Shown here one piece after another: positions 53,964 through 61,424 of a stretch of DNA of 64,000 bases. The DNA is taken from assembly GCF_029255545.1 (NCBI RefSeq), contig NZ_JANLJJ010000068.1, positions 1 through 64,000 of the forward strand, given 5' to 3'. The DNA comes from Ferrovibrio sp. GTDB lineage: Bacteria > Pseudomonadota > Alphaproteobacteria > Ferrovibrionales > Ferrovibrionaceae. Positions within the stretch are counted from its first letter, which is position 1, and each line of letters starts with the position of its first letter. The notes under the pieces are model-generated. The model worked only from the letters and a program-made list of their open reading frames with translations. It made no database searches and was not told the origin of the DNA. The translations under genes were made by a program, and so were the position numbers.

Positions 53964-54740
53964 ATGCGGACGCTTCACTCACCGCACAGGTGCTTCGTGG
54001 ATTCCGGGCGGACGCATGCCGCCCGGAATCTCGCCATCCTACTCCTTTCCGGTCTGCTTTTCGGCGCAGGATTGCCCGCCGCCACTCTGGCTCAGAGCGC
54101 ACCGGTCGAGCGAACCGATCCTGCCGATCCGATCGCCGCCTATGTTGCCGAGGCCTCGCAGCGCTTCGGCGTTCCGGCGGCCTGGATTCGCGCCGTCATG
54201 CGCGCCGAAAGCGCGGGCGACGTGCGCGCGATCTCCCGAGCGGGTGCGATGGGGCTCATGCAGATCATGCCCGATACCTGGACGGCGCTGCGCATCCGCT
54301 TGTCTCTCGGTAACGACCCCTACGACCCGCGCGACAACATCCTGGCAGGCGCGGCCTATCTGCGCGAAATGCACGACCGCTACGGCACGCCGGGCTTTCT
54401 CGCAGCCTACAATGCCGGTCCCGGTCGCTACGACGAATATCTTGCGGGCGGCCGTGCGTTACCGGCGGAAACGCGGGCCTATGTCGCGGCCCTCGCACCT
54501 CTTGTCGGCGGCGGCGAGATCGCTGGAACCATCACTGTTGCGGCCGCCGATCCGCTGGCGTGGACGCGCGCACCGCTGTTCATCACGCGCGCCGACGGCA
54601 CGACCTCTGCTGATCGTGTGCAGACCGGGGGCCGTTCTGAAGACGCTCCCGCGGCGGCTTCGCTGCGCGAGGTTTCCGCGATCGCGCCGCAGTCCTCCGG
54701 CCTGTTCATCACGCGATCGGATGGTGGAGGCCCGCGATGA
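53964..54740 (+). CDS. Lytic transglycosylase (SLT domain)
   Basis: 258 residues. A signal peptide or signal anchor (NLAILLLSGLLFGAGLPAAT, about 22-41) directs it to the periplasm. The SLT fold carries the catalytic Glu in AVMRAESAGDVRAISRAG (about residue 83), then GLMQIMPDTW and FLAAYNAGPGRYDEYLAGG. It cuts peptidoglycan to make room for the conjugation channel, like VirB1/TrbN. It begins 4 nt after the DUF736 stop. The C-terminal tail with FITRADG and FITRSDG repeats is not part of the fold. Confidence 0.93.
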   Translation: MRTLHSPHRCFVDSGRTHAARNLAILLLSGLLFGAGLPAATLAQSAPVERTDPADPIAAYVAEASQRFGVPAAWIRAVMRAESAGDVRAISRAGAMGLMQIMPDTWTALRIRLSLGNDPYDPRDNILAGAAYLREMHDRYGTPGFLAAYNAGPGRYDEYLAGGRALPAETRAYVAALAPLVGGGEIAGTITVAAADPLAWTRAPLFITRADGTTSADRVQTGGRSEDAPAAASLREVSAIAPQSSGLFITRSDGGGPR

Positions 54741-54984
54741 CGGCGCCTCGACCGGATCGCGGTCTGGCGTGCCCCGGCGCATCATGGAGAGCGCTGAGGG
54801 GGGAGCGAGGCAACACGACCGCACGATGGCAGGATAAAGGGGCGCGATGTGCGCTTCGGTTCGGTCGTGTTTTTTCAGGGGCTTACGCGGCGAATTCGCG
54901 AGGTGCGCCTGATCGGCGCAGCCTGCGGCTTCGGCAATTTCAGAAGAAAATCAGTGCCGTTGCGCGATGTGCGGGATCGCGACC
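54741..54984 (+). other. Region between transglycosylase and relaxase, candidate oriT
   Basis: A frame from 54737 overlaps the transglycosylase stop, but its 83-residue product is arginine-rich without recognisable features, so no gene is called. The only clear symmetry is the palindrome GCGAATTCGC (54888-54897). Position directly before the relaxase start makes an origin of transfer plausible; no conserved nic sequence was identified. Confidence 0.3.
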
Positions 54985-56724
54985 ATGAGCAGCGAGGACG
55001 ATTTCCGCATCCGGCCAGGTCGCATCCGCTCGACGAGCGCGCAGCGCGCCAGACCCTTCATCGCGCAGGCGCTGGCGGCGGCCCAGCGCGCCGGCGGAAC
55101 GGTCTCCCGCAGGGGGACGATCGGGCCGAACCACCGCTCCCGGTTCGGCCGGGGCCAGCGCGCATCGGTGCAGGCCAACCGGCTCATCACCTCCCGCTCG
55201 CGCGGCGCCGTCATCAAGGCGCGTGTCGTCCGTCACGGCGGACGGAGCGCGCCGCTTGCGACCCACCTCAGCTATCTGAGCCGCGAGGGCGTCACCCGGG
55301 ACGGAGAGAAGGCCCGGCTGTTTGGCCCCGGCACGGACGATGCCGATCGACAAGCGTTCGCGGAGCGGTGCGAAGATGACCGGCATCATTTCCGGTTCAT
55401 CGTCTCGCCAGACGACGCCTTGGAGATGTCCGACCTCAAGACTTTCACCCGCGACCTCGTCGGGCAGATGGAAAAGGACCTCGGCACGAAGCTCGATTGG
55501 GTCGGCGTCGATCATTGGAACACCGAGCATCCGCACGTCCACCTGATCGTGCGTGGCGTGCGCGAGGACGGCGAGAACCTCGTCATCTCGCGCGACTACA
55601 TCAAGGAGGGCATGCGCGATCGGGCGCGCGACCTGATCACCCAGGAGCTCGGCCCCCGCACCGATCAGGAGATCCGCCGCACGCTCGAACGCCAGATAGC
55701 CGCCGAGCGTTGGACCAACCTCGACCGACAGCTCACGCGCGACAGCACCCGCACCGGCGTCATCGACCTCGCGCCGCATCCCGACCGCCAACCCGACGAG
55801 TTCCATGCGCTCAAGGTCGGGCGACTACGCAAGCTGGAATCGCTCGGTCTCGCCAACCAGTTCGGTCCCGGCCAATGGGCCATGTCGGAGAATGCCGAGG
55901 CGACGCTGCGCGAGCTGGGCGAACGCGGCGACATCATCAAGCGCATTCATCGCGGCCTGGCCGAGCGGGGCATCGAGCGCGGCGCGGCCAATTATGTGCT
56001 GGCCGCCGAGAGCCTGGACGATCCCGTCGTCGGCCGGTTGGTCGCCCGTGGCCTCGACGACGAGCTGAAGGGCACGGCCTATGCCGTGGTCGATGGCGCC
56101 GACGGGCGCACCCACCACATCAAACTGCCCGACCTCGATGCCGCCGGCGACAGCACGCCGGGCTCGATCGTCGAACTGCGCAAGTTCGACGACGCCCAGG
56201 GCCGGCGGCGCGTGGCGCTGGCGGTCCGCTCGGACCTCTCGATCGAGCGGCAGATCACGGCGACCGGCGCCACCTGGCTCGACCGTCAGGCAATTGCCCG
56301 CGAGCCGGTCGCCCTTGGTGGCGGCGGCTTCGGCGCAGAGGTGCGCGGGGCGATGGATCGCCGCGCCGAACATCTGATCGGCCAAGGCCTCGCCGAACGT
56401 CAGAGTCGCGGCGTCAGCTTCAGCCGTAACCTGATCGAGACCCTGCGCCTGCGCGAACTGGACGCGCTCGGCGAGAAGCTGGCGTCGGAGAGCGGACGGC
56501 CGCTGACGCGCGCTTCGACCGGCGAATACGTCTCCGGCACCTACCGGCAGCGCTTCGCGCTCGCCTCCGGCCGGTTCGCAATGATCGACGACGGCCTCGG
56601 CTTCCAGCTCGTGCCTTGGTCCCCCTCACTCGAAAAGCAACTCGGCCGCCATGTCTCCGGCCTCGCGCGCGGCGACGGCGGCATCGACTGGAGCTTTGGC
56701 CGCAAGCGGGGGCTCGGATTGTAG
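54985..56724 (+). CDS. Relaxase/mobilization nuclease with DUF3363 domain
   Basis: 579 residues from the internal ATG (MSSEDDFRIRPGRI). Relaxase that nicks the origin of transfer and pilots the strand. The N-terminal basic region (1-70) is followed by KARVVRHGG with ATHLSYLSREG (tyrosine region) and the histidine triad region DHWNTEHPHVHLIVRG (about 174-190). The C-terminal half is the DUF3363 region (GAANYVLAAESLDDP, then ATGATWLDRQ). This VirD2-like type belongs to the alphaproteobacterial element family seen here. The usual neighbour, a TraG coupling protein, is displaced by metal-resistance cargo. Confidence 0.93.
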   Translation: MSSEDDFRIRPGRIRSTSAQRARPFIAQALAAAQRAGGTVSRRGTIGPNHRSRFGRGQRASVQANRLITSRSRGAVIKARVVRHGGRSAPLATHLSYLSREGVTRDGEKARLFGPGTDDADRQAFAERCEDDRHHFRFIVSPDDALEMSDLKTFTRDLVGQMEKDLGTKLDWVGVDHWNTEHPHVHLIVRGVREDGENLVISRDYIKEGMRDRARDLITQELGPRTDQEIRRTLERQIAAERWTNLDRQLTRDSTRTGVIDLAPHPDRQPDEFHALKVGRLRKLESLGLANQFGPGQWAMSENAEATLRELGERGDIIKRIHRGLAERGIERGAANYVLAAESLDDPVVGRLVARGLDDELKGTAYAVVDGADGRTHHIKLPDLDAAGDSTPGSIVELRKFDDAQGRRRVALAVRSDLSIERQITATGATWLDRQAIAREPVALGGGGFGAEVRGAMDRRAEHLIGQGLAERQSRGVSFSRNLIETLRLRELDALGEKLASESGRPLTRASTGEYVSGTYRQRFALASGRFAMIDDGLGFQLVPWSPSLEKQLGRHVSGLARGDGGIDWSFGRKRGLGL

Positions 56725-56774
56725 AGAAGCGTCAGCTCAGGCGACGGTGAGTCAGCCAATCTTGCCCACGGGTA

Positions 56775-58205
56775 TCAACCAGCGCAGCAGGAAAGTTTCG
56801 TCACATCCTTGTCGAAGCCCTGTGCGGCGAGCTTCAATCCCTCCACCGTCGTAAGGTAAGGAAAGATCGTCTCGCCAAGCTCCTTCGTCGTCATTCCAAA
56901 TTTGATCGCAAGCACCATGGTCTGGATACTGTCCGCACCCTCGGGTGCGAGGATCTGCGCCCCGAGCACGCGGTCGGTATTCCTGTCGGCCACCAGCTTT
57001 ATGAGTCCGCGCGTGTCACGGGCTGCGAGCGCCCGCGGCACCTGGTCGAGCGGTGCAACCGACGTCTTCACATCGAAACCGCGCTGTCTTGCCTGTCGCT
57101 CGGAAAGTCCGACGCCCGCGACCTGCGGATCAGTGAAGACCACCCAGGGCATGGCGGTGTTGTCGTAGACGAGACTGTCGCCGTTGAGCGCGTTGCGCGC
57201 GGCAAGCTTGGCGCCATAGGCCGCCATATAGACGAACTGATCGCGTCCGGTCACATCGCCGGCGGCATAGACGCCGGATTTCGAGGTGCGCATCCGGTCA
57301 TCGACAACGATCCCGCCATTGGGCGCCAGCCTTACGCCGGACTCCTCCAGGCCAAGGTCCGCCGTGTTGGGTATGCGTCCGGTCGTCACCAGAACCTGCT
57401 CGGCGGTGAGCGTCTCTTTGCTGCCATCCACATCAATGGTCAGCGTGATTCCACCGTCTTGCTGCCCGATCCTGGAATAGGTCAGTCCGGTGCGGACATT
57501 GATGCCTTCGTCGGCCAGATAGCGGGCGAGTGCTTGCGCGATTTCCGGTTCCGCCTCGGGCAGCAGCCGCGAGCGCGTGACCAGGGTTACGGCGGTCCCT
57601 GTGCGGGCAAACATCTGCGCCAGTTCACAGCCGATATAGCCGCCCCCGATGACCAGAAGCGAGCGCGGCTGCCGGTCAAGTTCCAGTGCCGTGGTGCTGG
57701 TGAGGGTGGGAACATTCTCAATGCCGGGGATGCTCGGCATGGCCGGCGCCGCGCCGGTGGCGACGATGATCTTGCCCGCAGAAACGGGGCTGTCGTTCAC
57801 AAGCACACCGGCGCCATTCAGCCTTGCTGCCCCCTCCAGATAGGCGATGCTGCTATATTCGGGCAGCAGATCGACATATTTCTTCTGCCGGAGTGTTCCG
57901 ACGAGATCGTCCTTGGCCGCGACCAGCGCTGACCAGTCAGCAACATGGGCCTCACCGGCGAGGCCAGCGAACCGGCTTGCCGCGCGTGCGCCATGCAGAG
58001 CTTCGGCGGCGCGGATCATGGTCTTGGACGGCACACACCCGACATTGACGCACGTGCCGCCGATGAGCCCATGTCCGATGAGAGCCACATTCGCGCCTTG
58101 CTCGGCAGCTGTGATCGCAGCGGAGAAACCCGCCGAACCCGCACCGATGACGGCGAGATCATAGCCACCTTTCCGGTTGCGGTCTGTGCTGCAGCAATCG
58201 GCCAT
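56775..58205 (-). CDS. merA: Mercury(II) reductase
   Basis: 476 residues. Cytosolic FAD enzyme that uses NADPH to reduce Hg(II) to volatile Hg(0). FAD motif AVIGAGSAGFSAA, redox active site GGTCVNVGCVPSKT, NADPH motif LLVIGGGYIGCELAQMFAR and the C-terminal vicinal pair KLSCCAG that delivers Hg(II). The N-terminal metal-binding (NmerA) domain of longer homologues is absent; only a short MADCCSTDR segment remains. ATG 58205 has AGAAGGG upstream and is preferred over the frame start at 58280. Last gene of the merT-merP-merF-merA operon. Confidence 0.96.
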   Translation of the reverse strand: MADCCSTDRNRKGGYDLAVIGAGSAGFSAAITAAEQGANVALIGHGLIGGTCVNVGCVPSKTMIRAAEALHGARAASRFAGLAGEAHVADWSALVAAKDDLVGTLRQKKYVDLLPEYSSIAYLEGAARLNGAGVLVNDSPVSAGKIIVATGAAPAMPSIPGIENVPTLTSTTALELDRQPRSLLVIGGGYIGCELAQMFARTGTAVTLVTRSRLLPEAEPEIAQALARYLADEGINVRTGLTYSRIGQQDGGITLTIDVDGSKETLTAEQVLVTTGRIPNTADLGLEESGVRLAPNGGIVVDDRMRTSKSGVYAAGDVTGRDQFVYMAAYGAKLAARNALNGDSLVYDNTAMPWVVFTDPQVAGVGLSERQARQRGFDVKTSVAPLDQVPRALAARDTRGLIKLVADRNTDRVLGAQILAPEGADSIQTMVLAIKFGMTTKELGETIFPYLTTVEGLKLAAQGFDKDVTKLSCCAG

Positions 58206-58206
58206 A

Positions 58207-58455
58207 TCAGGCCCTTCTCTTGTTCGATTGTGTGTCGGAGGCACAGCACGCCGCCGCCCGCTCCCGCCGCCAGAACCCATAGGCGGTAATCACGAGAAAG
58301 AGGACGAGCGCTGGAATGAGAACATAGTCGATCCAGCCGAGCCAGGCCGACAGGCCAAGAGCGCCGAGCGCCAGACCCAGGACCGGTGTTGCGCAGCAGA
58401 TCGCCGCGATGACCGATCCGATGATGCCGGTCTTGAGGATCGTCATGTCCTTCAT
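58207..58455 (-). CDS. merF: Mercury transporter MerF
   Basis: 82 residues, matching MerF length. Two transmembrane helices: IIGSVIAAICCATPVLGLAL, whose CC pair binds Hg(II), and YVLIPALVLFLVITAYGF. A second pair, AAACCAS, is near the C-terminus on the cytosolic side. Takes Hg(II) across the inner membrane to MerA. Stop is one base from the merA start. Confidence 0.92.
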   Translation of the reverse strand: MKDMTILKTGIIGSVIAAICCATPVLGLALGALGLSAWLGWIDYVLIPALVLFLVITAYGFWRRERAAACCASDTQSNKRRA

Positions 58456-58465
58456 CTTCCCGGAC

Positions 58466-58798
58466 CTAGCTTCTCGCTGTCGCCGGATAGCCGGCATTCG
58501 TCGAGGCCGCTGCGATCGCTTCCGGCGTCGTAATCGAGGGATCGAACACCACAATCGCTGTCTTGGCGTCGAAATTGATCTCGACCGACTTCACGCCGTT
58601 CACGCCCGCCATGGCCGATTTGACCGTGACCGGGCATAGCGCACAGGTCATGTTCTCGATGGAGAACCTCACCGTCCGGACGGCAGTGACTTGGGCAGCC
58701 GCCGATTGTGCCGCAAATAGCGAGACGCCCGACGTGGACAAGATGCCGGCGGCGCCCAGAACCAGCACGCCTGCGGTGATGACGAGACTTCGTTTCAT
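58466..58798 (-). CDS. merP: Periplasmic mercury-binding protein MerP
   Basis: 110 residues. Signal peptide (VITAGVLVLGAAGILSTSG, then AAQS/AAAQ region) precedes an HMA domain with IENMTCALCPVTVKSAM, the NMTCxxC Hg(II)-binding motif, and the C-terminal AIAAASTNAGYPA. Captures Hg(II) in the periplasm and hands it to MerT/MerF. Start at 58798 gives the normal length. Confidence 0.95.
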   Translation of the reverse strand: MKRSLVITAGVLVLGAAGILSTSGVSLFAAQSAAAQVTAVRTVRFSIENMTCALCPVTVKSAMAGVNGVKSVEINFDAKTAIVVFDPSITTPEAIAAASTNAGYPATARS

Positions 58799-58809
58799 GT
58801 CGTGTTCTC

Positions 58810-59208
58810 CTAGTAAAAAAGTGGTGCCCACCAGTTGATCGTCAGGGCCAGAACGACAAGCACGCTCGCCAGCCAGAGAGCAGTCTTGGTGATGATGGAG
58901 GATTCCGGCCGGGCGCAGTAGGATCCCTCCTCGCAAGCGGGTTTCGGCTTGAAATAGATCTGCCGGAAGCCAAGCCCGATGAAAACCAGGGCTACCGCCG
59001 CGAAGTAGGGCTTGTAGGGTTCAAGCGCCGTGAGGTTGCCGATCCAGGCCCCGGAAATGCCAAGCGCAAAGAGCGCGAGCGGTGCAATGCAGCAGGTCGA
59101 GGCGAGGATCGCGCCAACGACGCCGCCCGCCGCGAACCAGCTCTTGCGCCGGTCCTTGATTTCCCGTGGCGCGCTCAGCGGTGCTGTTTCGACATCCGTA
59201 TGGCTCAT
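58810..59208 (-). CDS. merT: Mercuric transporter MerT
   Basis: 132 residues with three membrane helices. GAILASTCCIAPLALFALG carries the Hg(II)-binding cysteine pair in helix one; LEPYKPYFAAVALVFIGLGF is helix two; a cytosolic loop with ACEEGSYC leads to helix three, LWLASVLVVLALTINW. First structural gene of the operon, 31 nt from its promoter. The N-terminal ~25 residues (MSHTDVETAPLSAPR) are a non-conserved extension. Confidence 0.95.
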   Translation of the reverse strand: MSHTDVETAPLSAPREIKDRRKSWFAAGGVVGAILASTCCIAPLALFALGISGAWIGNLTALEPYKPYFAAVALVFIGLGFRQIYFKPKPACEEGSYCARPESSIITKTALWLASVLVVLALTINWWAPLFY

Positions 59209-59239
59209 GCGACTCGACCCTCGATTTTCATTCGATCGG

Positions 59240-59270
59240 AGCCTACAGTCTGTAGCAACTACAGACTCAA
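59240..59270 (-). promoter_or_regulatory. MerR-type mer promoter-operator
   Basis: On the minus strand TTGAGT (59270-59265) and TAGGCT (59245-59240) are separated by 19 bp, the over-long spacer typical of MerR promoters. A perfect 9-3-9 dyad, AGTCTGTAG-CAA-CTACAGACT (59247-59267), lies between them. MerR would untwist this DNA when Hg(II) binds, turning on merTPFA. Confidence 0.92.
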
Positions 59271-59285
59271 GGGGTTTATCAAACG

Positions 59286-59699
59286 ATGAGCGATCACGTT
59301 TCAGGGAGAGGGTTGCAGCGGGCCAAACTCGCTCAGCGCACGGGCTGCAATCTCGAAACCATCCGCTATTACGAGAAGATCGGCATGATGCCCGATCCGC
59401 CGCGCATGGCATCGGGCTACCGCGTCTATAGCGAGAGTCACGTCTCGCGGCTGCGTTTCATCCTGCGTGCCCGTGAGCTTGGCTTCGCCATCGAACAAAT
59501 CCGCGGCCTGCTCGACCTCGTCGATGGCGGCACCCAGACCTGCGCCGAGGTGAAGGAGCGGACCGAAAGGCATCTGGCCGATGTACGTGCAAAAATCGCC
59601 GATCTCCGGCGTATCGAAAAGGTGTTGGCGGCGACCGCAGCGCAATGTTCTGGAGACGACGTGCCCGAGTGCCCGGTCCTGGAGGCGCTGGCATCATGA
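59286..59699 (+). CDS. merR: Mercury-responsive regulator MerR
   Basis: 137 residues. N-terminal winged helix: [20 protein letters not shown]. The long dimerisation helix ([20 protein letters not shown]) is flanked by cysteines in TQTCAEVKE and at [10 protein letters not shown], the three-cysteine Hg(II) site of MerR-type sensors. Divergent from merTPFA across the operator. The stop overlaps the start of the ynfA remnant. Confidence 0.92.
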   Translation: MSDHVSGRGLQRAKLAQRTGCNLETIRYYEKIGMMPDPPRMASGYRVYSESHVSRLRFILRARELGFAIEQIRGLLDLVDGGTQTCAEVKERTERHLADVRAKIADLRRIEKVLAATAAQCSGDDVPECPVLEALAS

Positions 59700-59844
59700 T
59701 GGCACATTGGCGATTTATTTCGGAGCGGCCTTGGCGGAGATCTCCGGCTGCTTTGCCTTCTGTGCCGGGCTGCGCCTGGACCGATCCCCGCTGTGGCTCA
59801 CACCGAGCACGGCGAGCCTTGCGCTCTTCGCTTATCCGCCATAG
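59696..59844 (+). pseudogene. Truncated, frameshifted ynfA-family remnant
   Basis: After the MerR stop a frame reads [20 protein letters not shown], then [12 protein letters not shown] and [10 protein letters not shown] before a stop. This matches the first ~48 residues of YnfA-type small membrane proteins (about 108 residues). The ATGATG at 59696 is out of frame with it by one base, and the last half is missing, replaced by the second mer-like module. Confidence 0.75.
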
Positions 59845-59859
59845 CGAGGCCAATGGGTA

Positions 59860-59891
59860 TTGACCCCGTACTGTGGTACGGAGTCTAAAGT
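59860..59891 (+). promoter_or_regulatory. MerR-type promoter of the MerR-HMA gene
   Basis: TTGACC (59860-59865) as -35 and TAAAGT (59886-59891) as -10 have a long 19-20 bp spacer holding the dyad CCGTAC-TGTG-GTACGG (59866-59881). The same dyad precedes the P-type ATPase gene. Confidence 0.85.
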
Positions 59892-59912
59892 TCTTACTTT
59901 ACGAGACACGCC

Positions 59913-60599
59913 ATGGCCACCGGAATGACCATCAGCCGAGCCGCCGAGCGGGCGGGCGTCGGCGTCGAAACCATCCGCTTTTACGAGCGGCGCGGGCTGA
60001 TCGAGCAACCCGTCCGGCCAAGGACCGGTGGCTATCGCTTCTATGATACCGAGGTCGTCGAGCGTATCCGATTCATCCGGCAGGGGCAGGAGCTCGGATT
60101 CTCCCTGCGCGAGATTGCGGAACTCCTCTCGCTACGGGCCGATCCGGGGGCCGATTGCGGCGATGTCCGAACGCAGGCGGTGAGCAAGCGCGAAGAGGTC
60201 GACCGTAAGATCGCGCAGCTTCAGCACATCCGGAGCGCCCTCGACGAATTGATTGCTACCTGCCCGGGCGGCGGCGCCTTGCGCGCCTGCACGATCATCG
60301 ACGCAATGGCCGGTCGCCGAGCGACAAAGGCCCTCCGACCATCCGGTAAGAGAGTTGGTCAGAACAGAACAACGAAAGGACAGGACGTGAAAACCGCCAC
60401 GTTCAAGATCGACGGCATGCACTGCGACGGCTGTGCACGCACCATCGAGGCGCTCGTTTCGACCGAGCCCGGTGTGCGCAAGGCAACCGTTTCGTTCAAG
60501 GCGCGCGAAGCCCGCATCCTGTTCGATCCACAGGTCAGGAACGAGGACCAGCTCGCGGCGGCGATCCGCAAAGCCGGATATTCCGTCGCGAGCCAGTGA
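59913..60599 (+). CDS. MerR family regulator fused to a C-terminal HMA domain
   Basis: 228 residues in one uninterrupted frame. Residues 5-75 are a MerR winged helix (RAAERAGVGVETIRFYERRG, then LGFSLREIAELLSL). DCGDVRT and ATCPGGGALRACTII carry the sensor cysteines. After a basic linker, residues ~160-228 are an HMA domain with FKIDGMHCDGCARTIEAL. A GTG at 60387 with AAAGGA upstream could also start the HMA part as a separate MerP-like product. Probably senses a thiophilic metal, Hg(II) or similar, and autoregulates via its promoter dyad. Overlaps the next gene by 4 nt. Confidence 0.85.
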   Translation: MATGMTISRAAERAGVGVETIRFYERRGLIEQPVRPRTGGYRFYDTEVVERIRFIRQGQELGFSLREIAELLSLRADPGADCGDVRTQAVSKREEVDRKIAQLQHIRSALDELIATCPGGGALRACTIIDAMAGRRATKALRPSGKRVGQNRTTKGQDVKTATFKIDGMHCDGCARTIEALVSTEPGVRKATVSFKAREARILFDPQVRNEDQLAAAIRKAGYSVASQ

Positions 60600-61282
60600 T
60601 CGTGACGGAATTCGGGCTCATCAATCTCCTTGTCGTCCCCGCAGCGCTAGGCCTGTTCGGCTTCATCGAGCCCTGCTCGATCGGCTCGAGCCTCATCTTC
60701 ATCAAGTATCTCGAGCGCAAGGAAGCGGCGCGGAAGCTTGCCGAAACCGTGCTGTTCGGTGCAACGCGCGCAATTTTCATCGGCGCGTTGGGCGTCCTGG
60801 CGGTCCTTCTGGGCACGGCTTTCCTCGGGTTGCAGAAGGGCGCGTGGATCTTACTTGGCGCGGTGTATCTCGTCATTGGCGCGCTCTACGCCACGGGGCG
60901 GGCGCGATTGCTGATGCAGTCGATCGGACCGCGGCTCAGCAGTCTCTCCAGCGCACGTGGATCCGTCGGCCTCGGCGTGCTCTTCGGCCTCAACATCCCG
61001 GCCTGCGCGGCGCCGCTGCTGCTGGTCCTTCTTGGGGCCGCGGCGGCTGGTGGCGCGACAGGTGCCACATTCCTCGGCGGCTTCGTCTCCCTCGCCGTAT
61101 TCGGCCTCGCGCTGTCGCTGCCGCTTGTCCTAGCCGTGCTGTTCGCACCGGCGCGGCGGGCGCTCGACTGGCTGGCGGGCCTCTCGGCCCGCGTGCCCTT
61201 TTGGACCGGCGTCGTGCTCGTGGCGCTCGGCCTGTGGTCGATCGGATTCGGCCTGTTCGTTACCCTGCCCGAGCCGGCGTGA
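60596..61282 (+). CDS. CcdA/DsbD-like membrane protein of the metal module
   Basis: 228 residues with about six membrane helices. LLVVPAALGLFGFIEPCSIG and VLFGLNIPACAAPLLLVLLG carry the paired Pro-Cys motifs of the CcdA/DsbD fold, which relays electrons or moves metal-thiolates across the inner membrane. GTG at 60596 or 60602 starts it; the former overlaps the regulator stop. In metal cassettes such proteins are thought to aid transport; the substrate here is an inference from the neighbours. Confidence 0.8.
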   Translation: MIVTEFGLINLLVVPAALGLFGFIEPCSIGSSLIFIKYLERKEAARKLAETVLFGATRAIFIGALGVLAVLLGTAFLGLQKGAWILLGAVYLVIGALYATGRARLLMQSIGPRLSSLSSARGSVGLGVLFGLNIPACAAPLLLVLLGAAAAGGATGATFLGGFVSLAVFGLALSLPLVLAVLFAPARRALDWLAGLSARVPFWTGVVLVALGLWSIGFGLFVTLPEPA

Positions 61283-61321
61283 CGTAAGCGCAGTCGCGCT
61301 TTGTCCAGCCATCGTCGCCTC

Positions 61322-61352
61322 TTGACTCCGTACGTCGGTACGGGGTGCAGGC
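61322..61352 (+). promoter_or_regulatory. MerR-type promoter of the P-type ATPase gene
   Basis: TTGACT (61322-61327) followed by the dyad CCGTAC-GTCG-GTACGG (61328-61343) and GCAGGC/GCAGGCT at a 19-bp spacing. Dyad arms are identical to those before the MerR-HMA gene, so one regulator probably controls both. Confidence 0.85.
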
Positions 61353-61424
61353 TTCCACTGAAGTTGCCCGAATCGAAGCCGGCAAGGGCGTCCTTCCCGG
61401 CAACCAGCCTCAACGGAGGCCGCC

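Noticed and set aside
54737-54988. 83-codon frame overlapping the transglycosylase stop
   Set aside because: The ATGA overlap is tempting, but the product lacks any motif and overlaps the relaxase start; a candidate oriT is more likely there.
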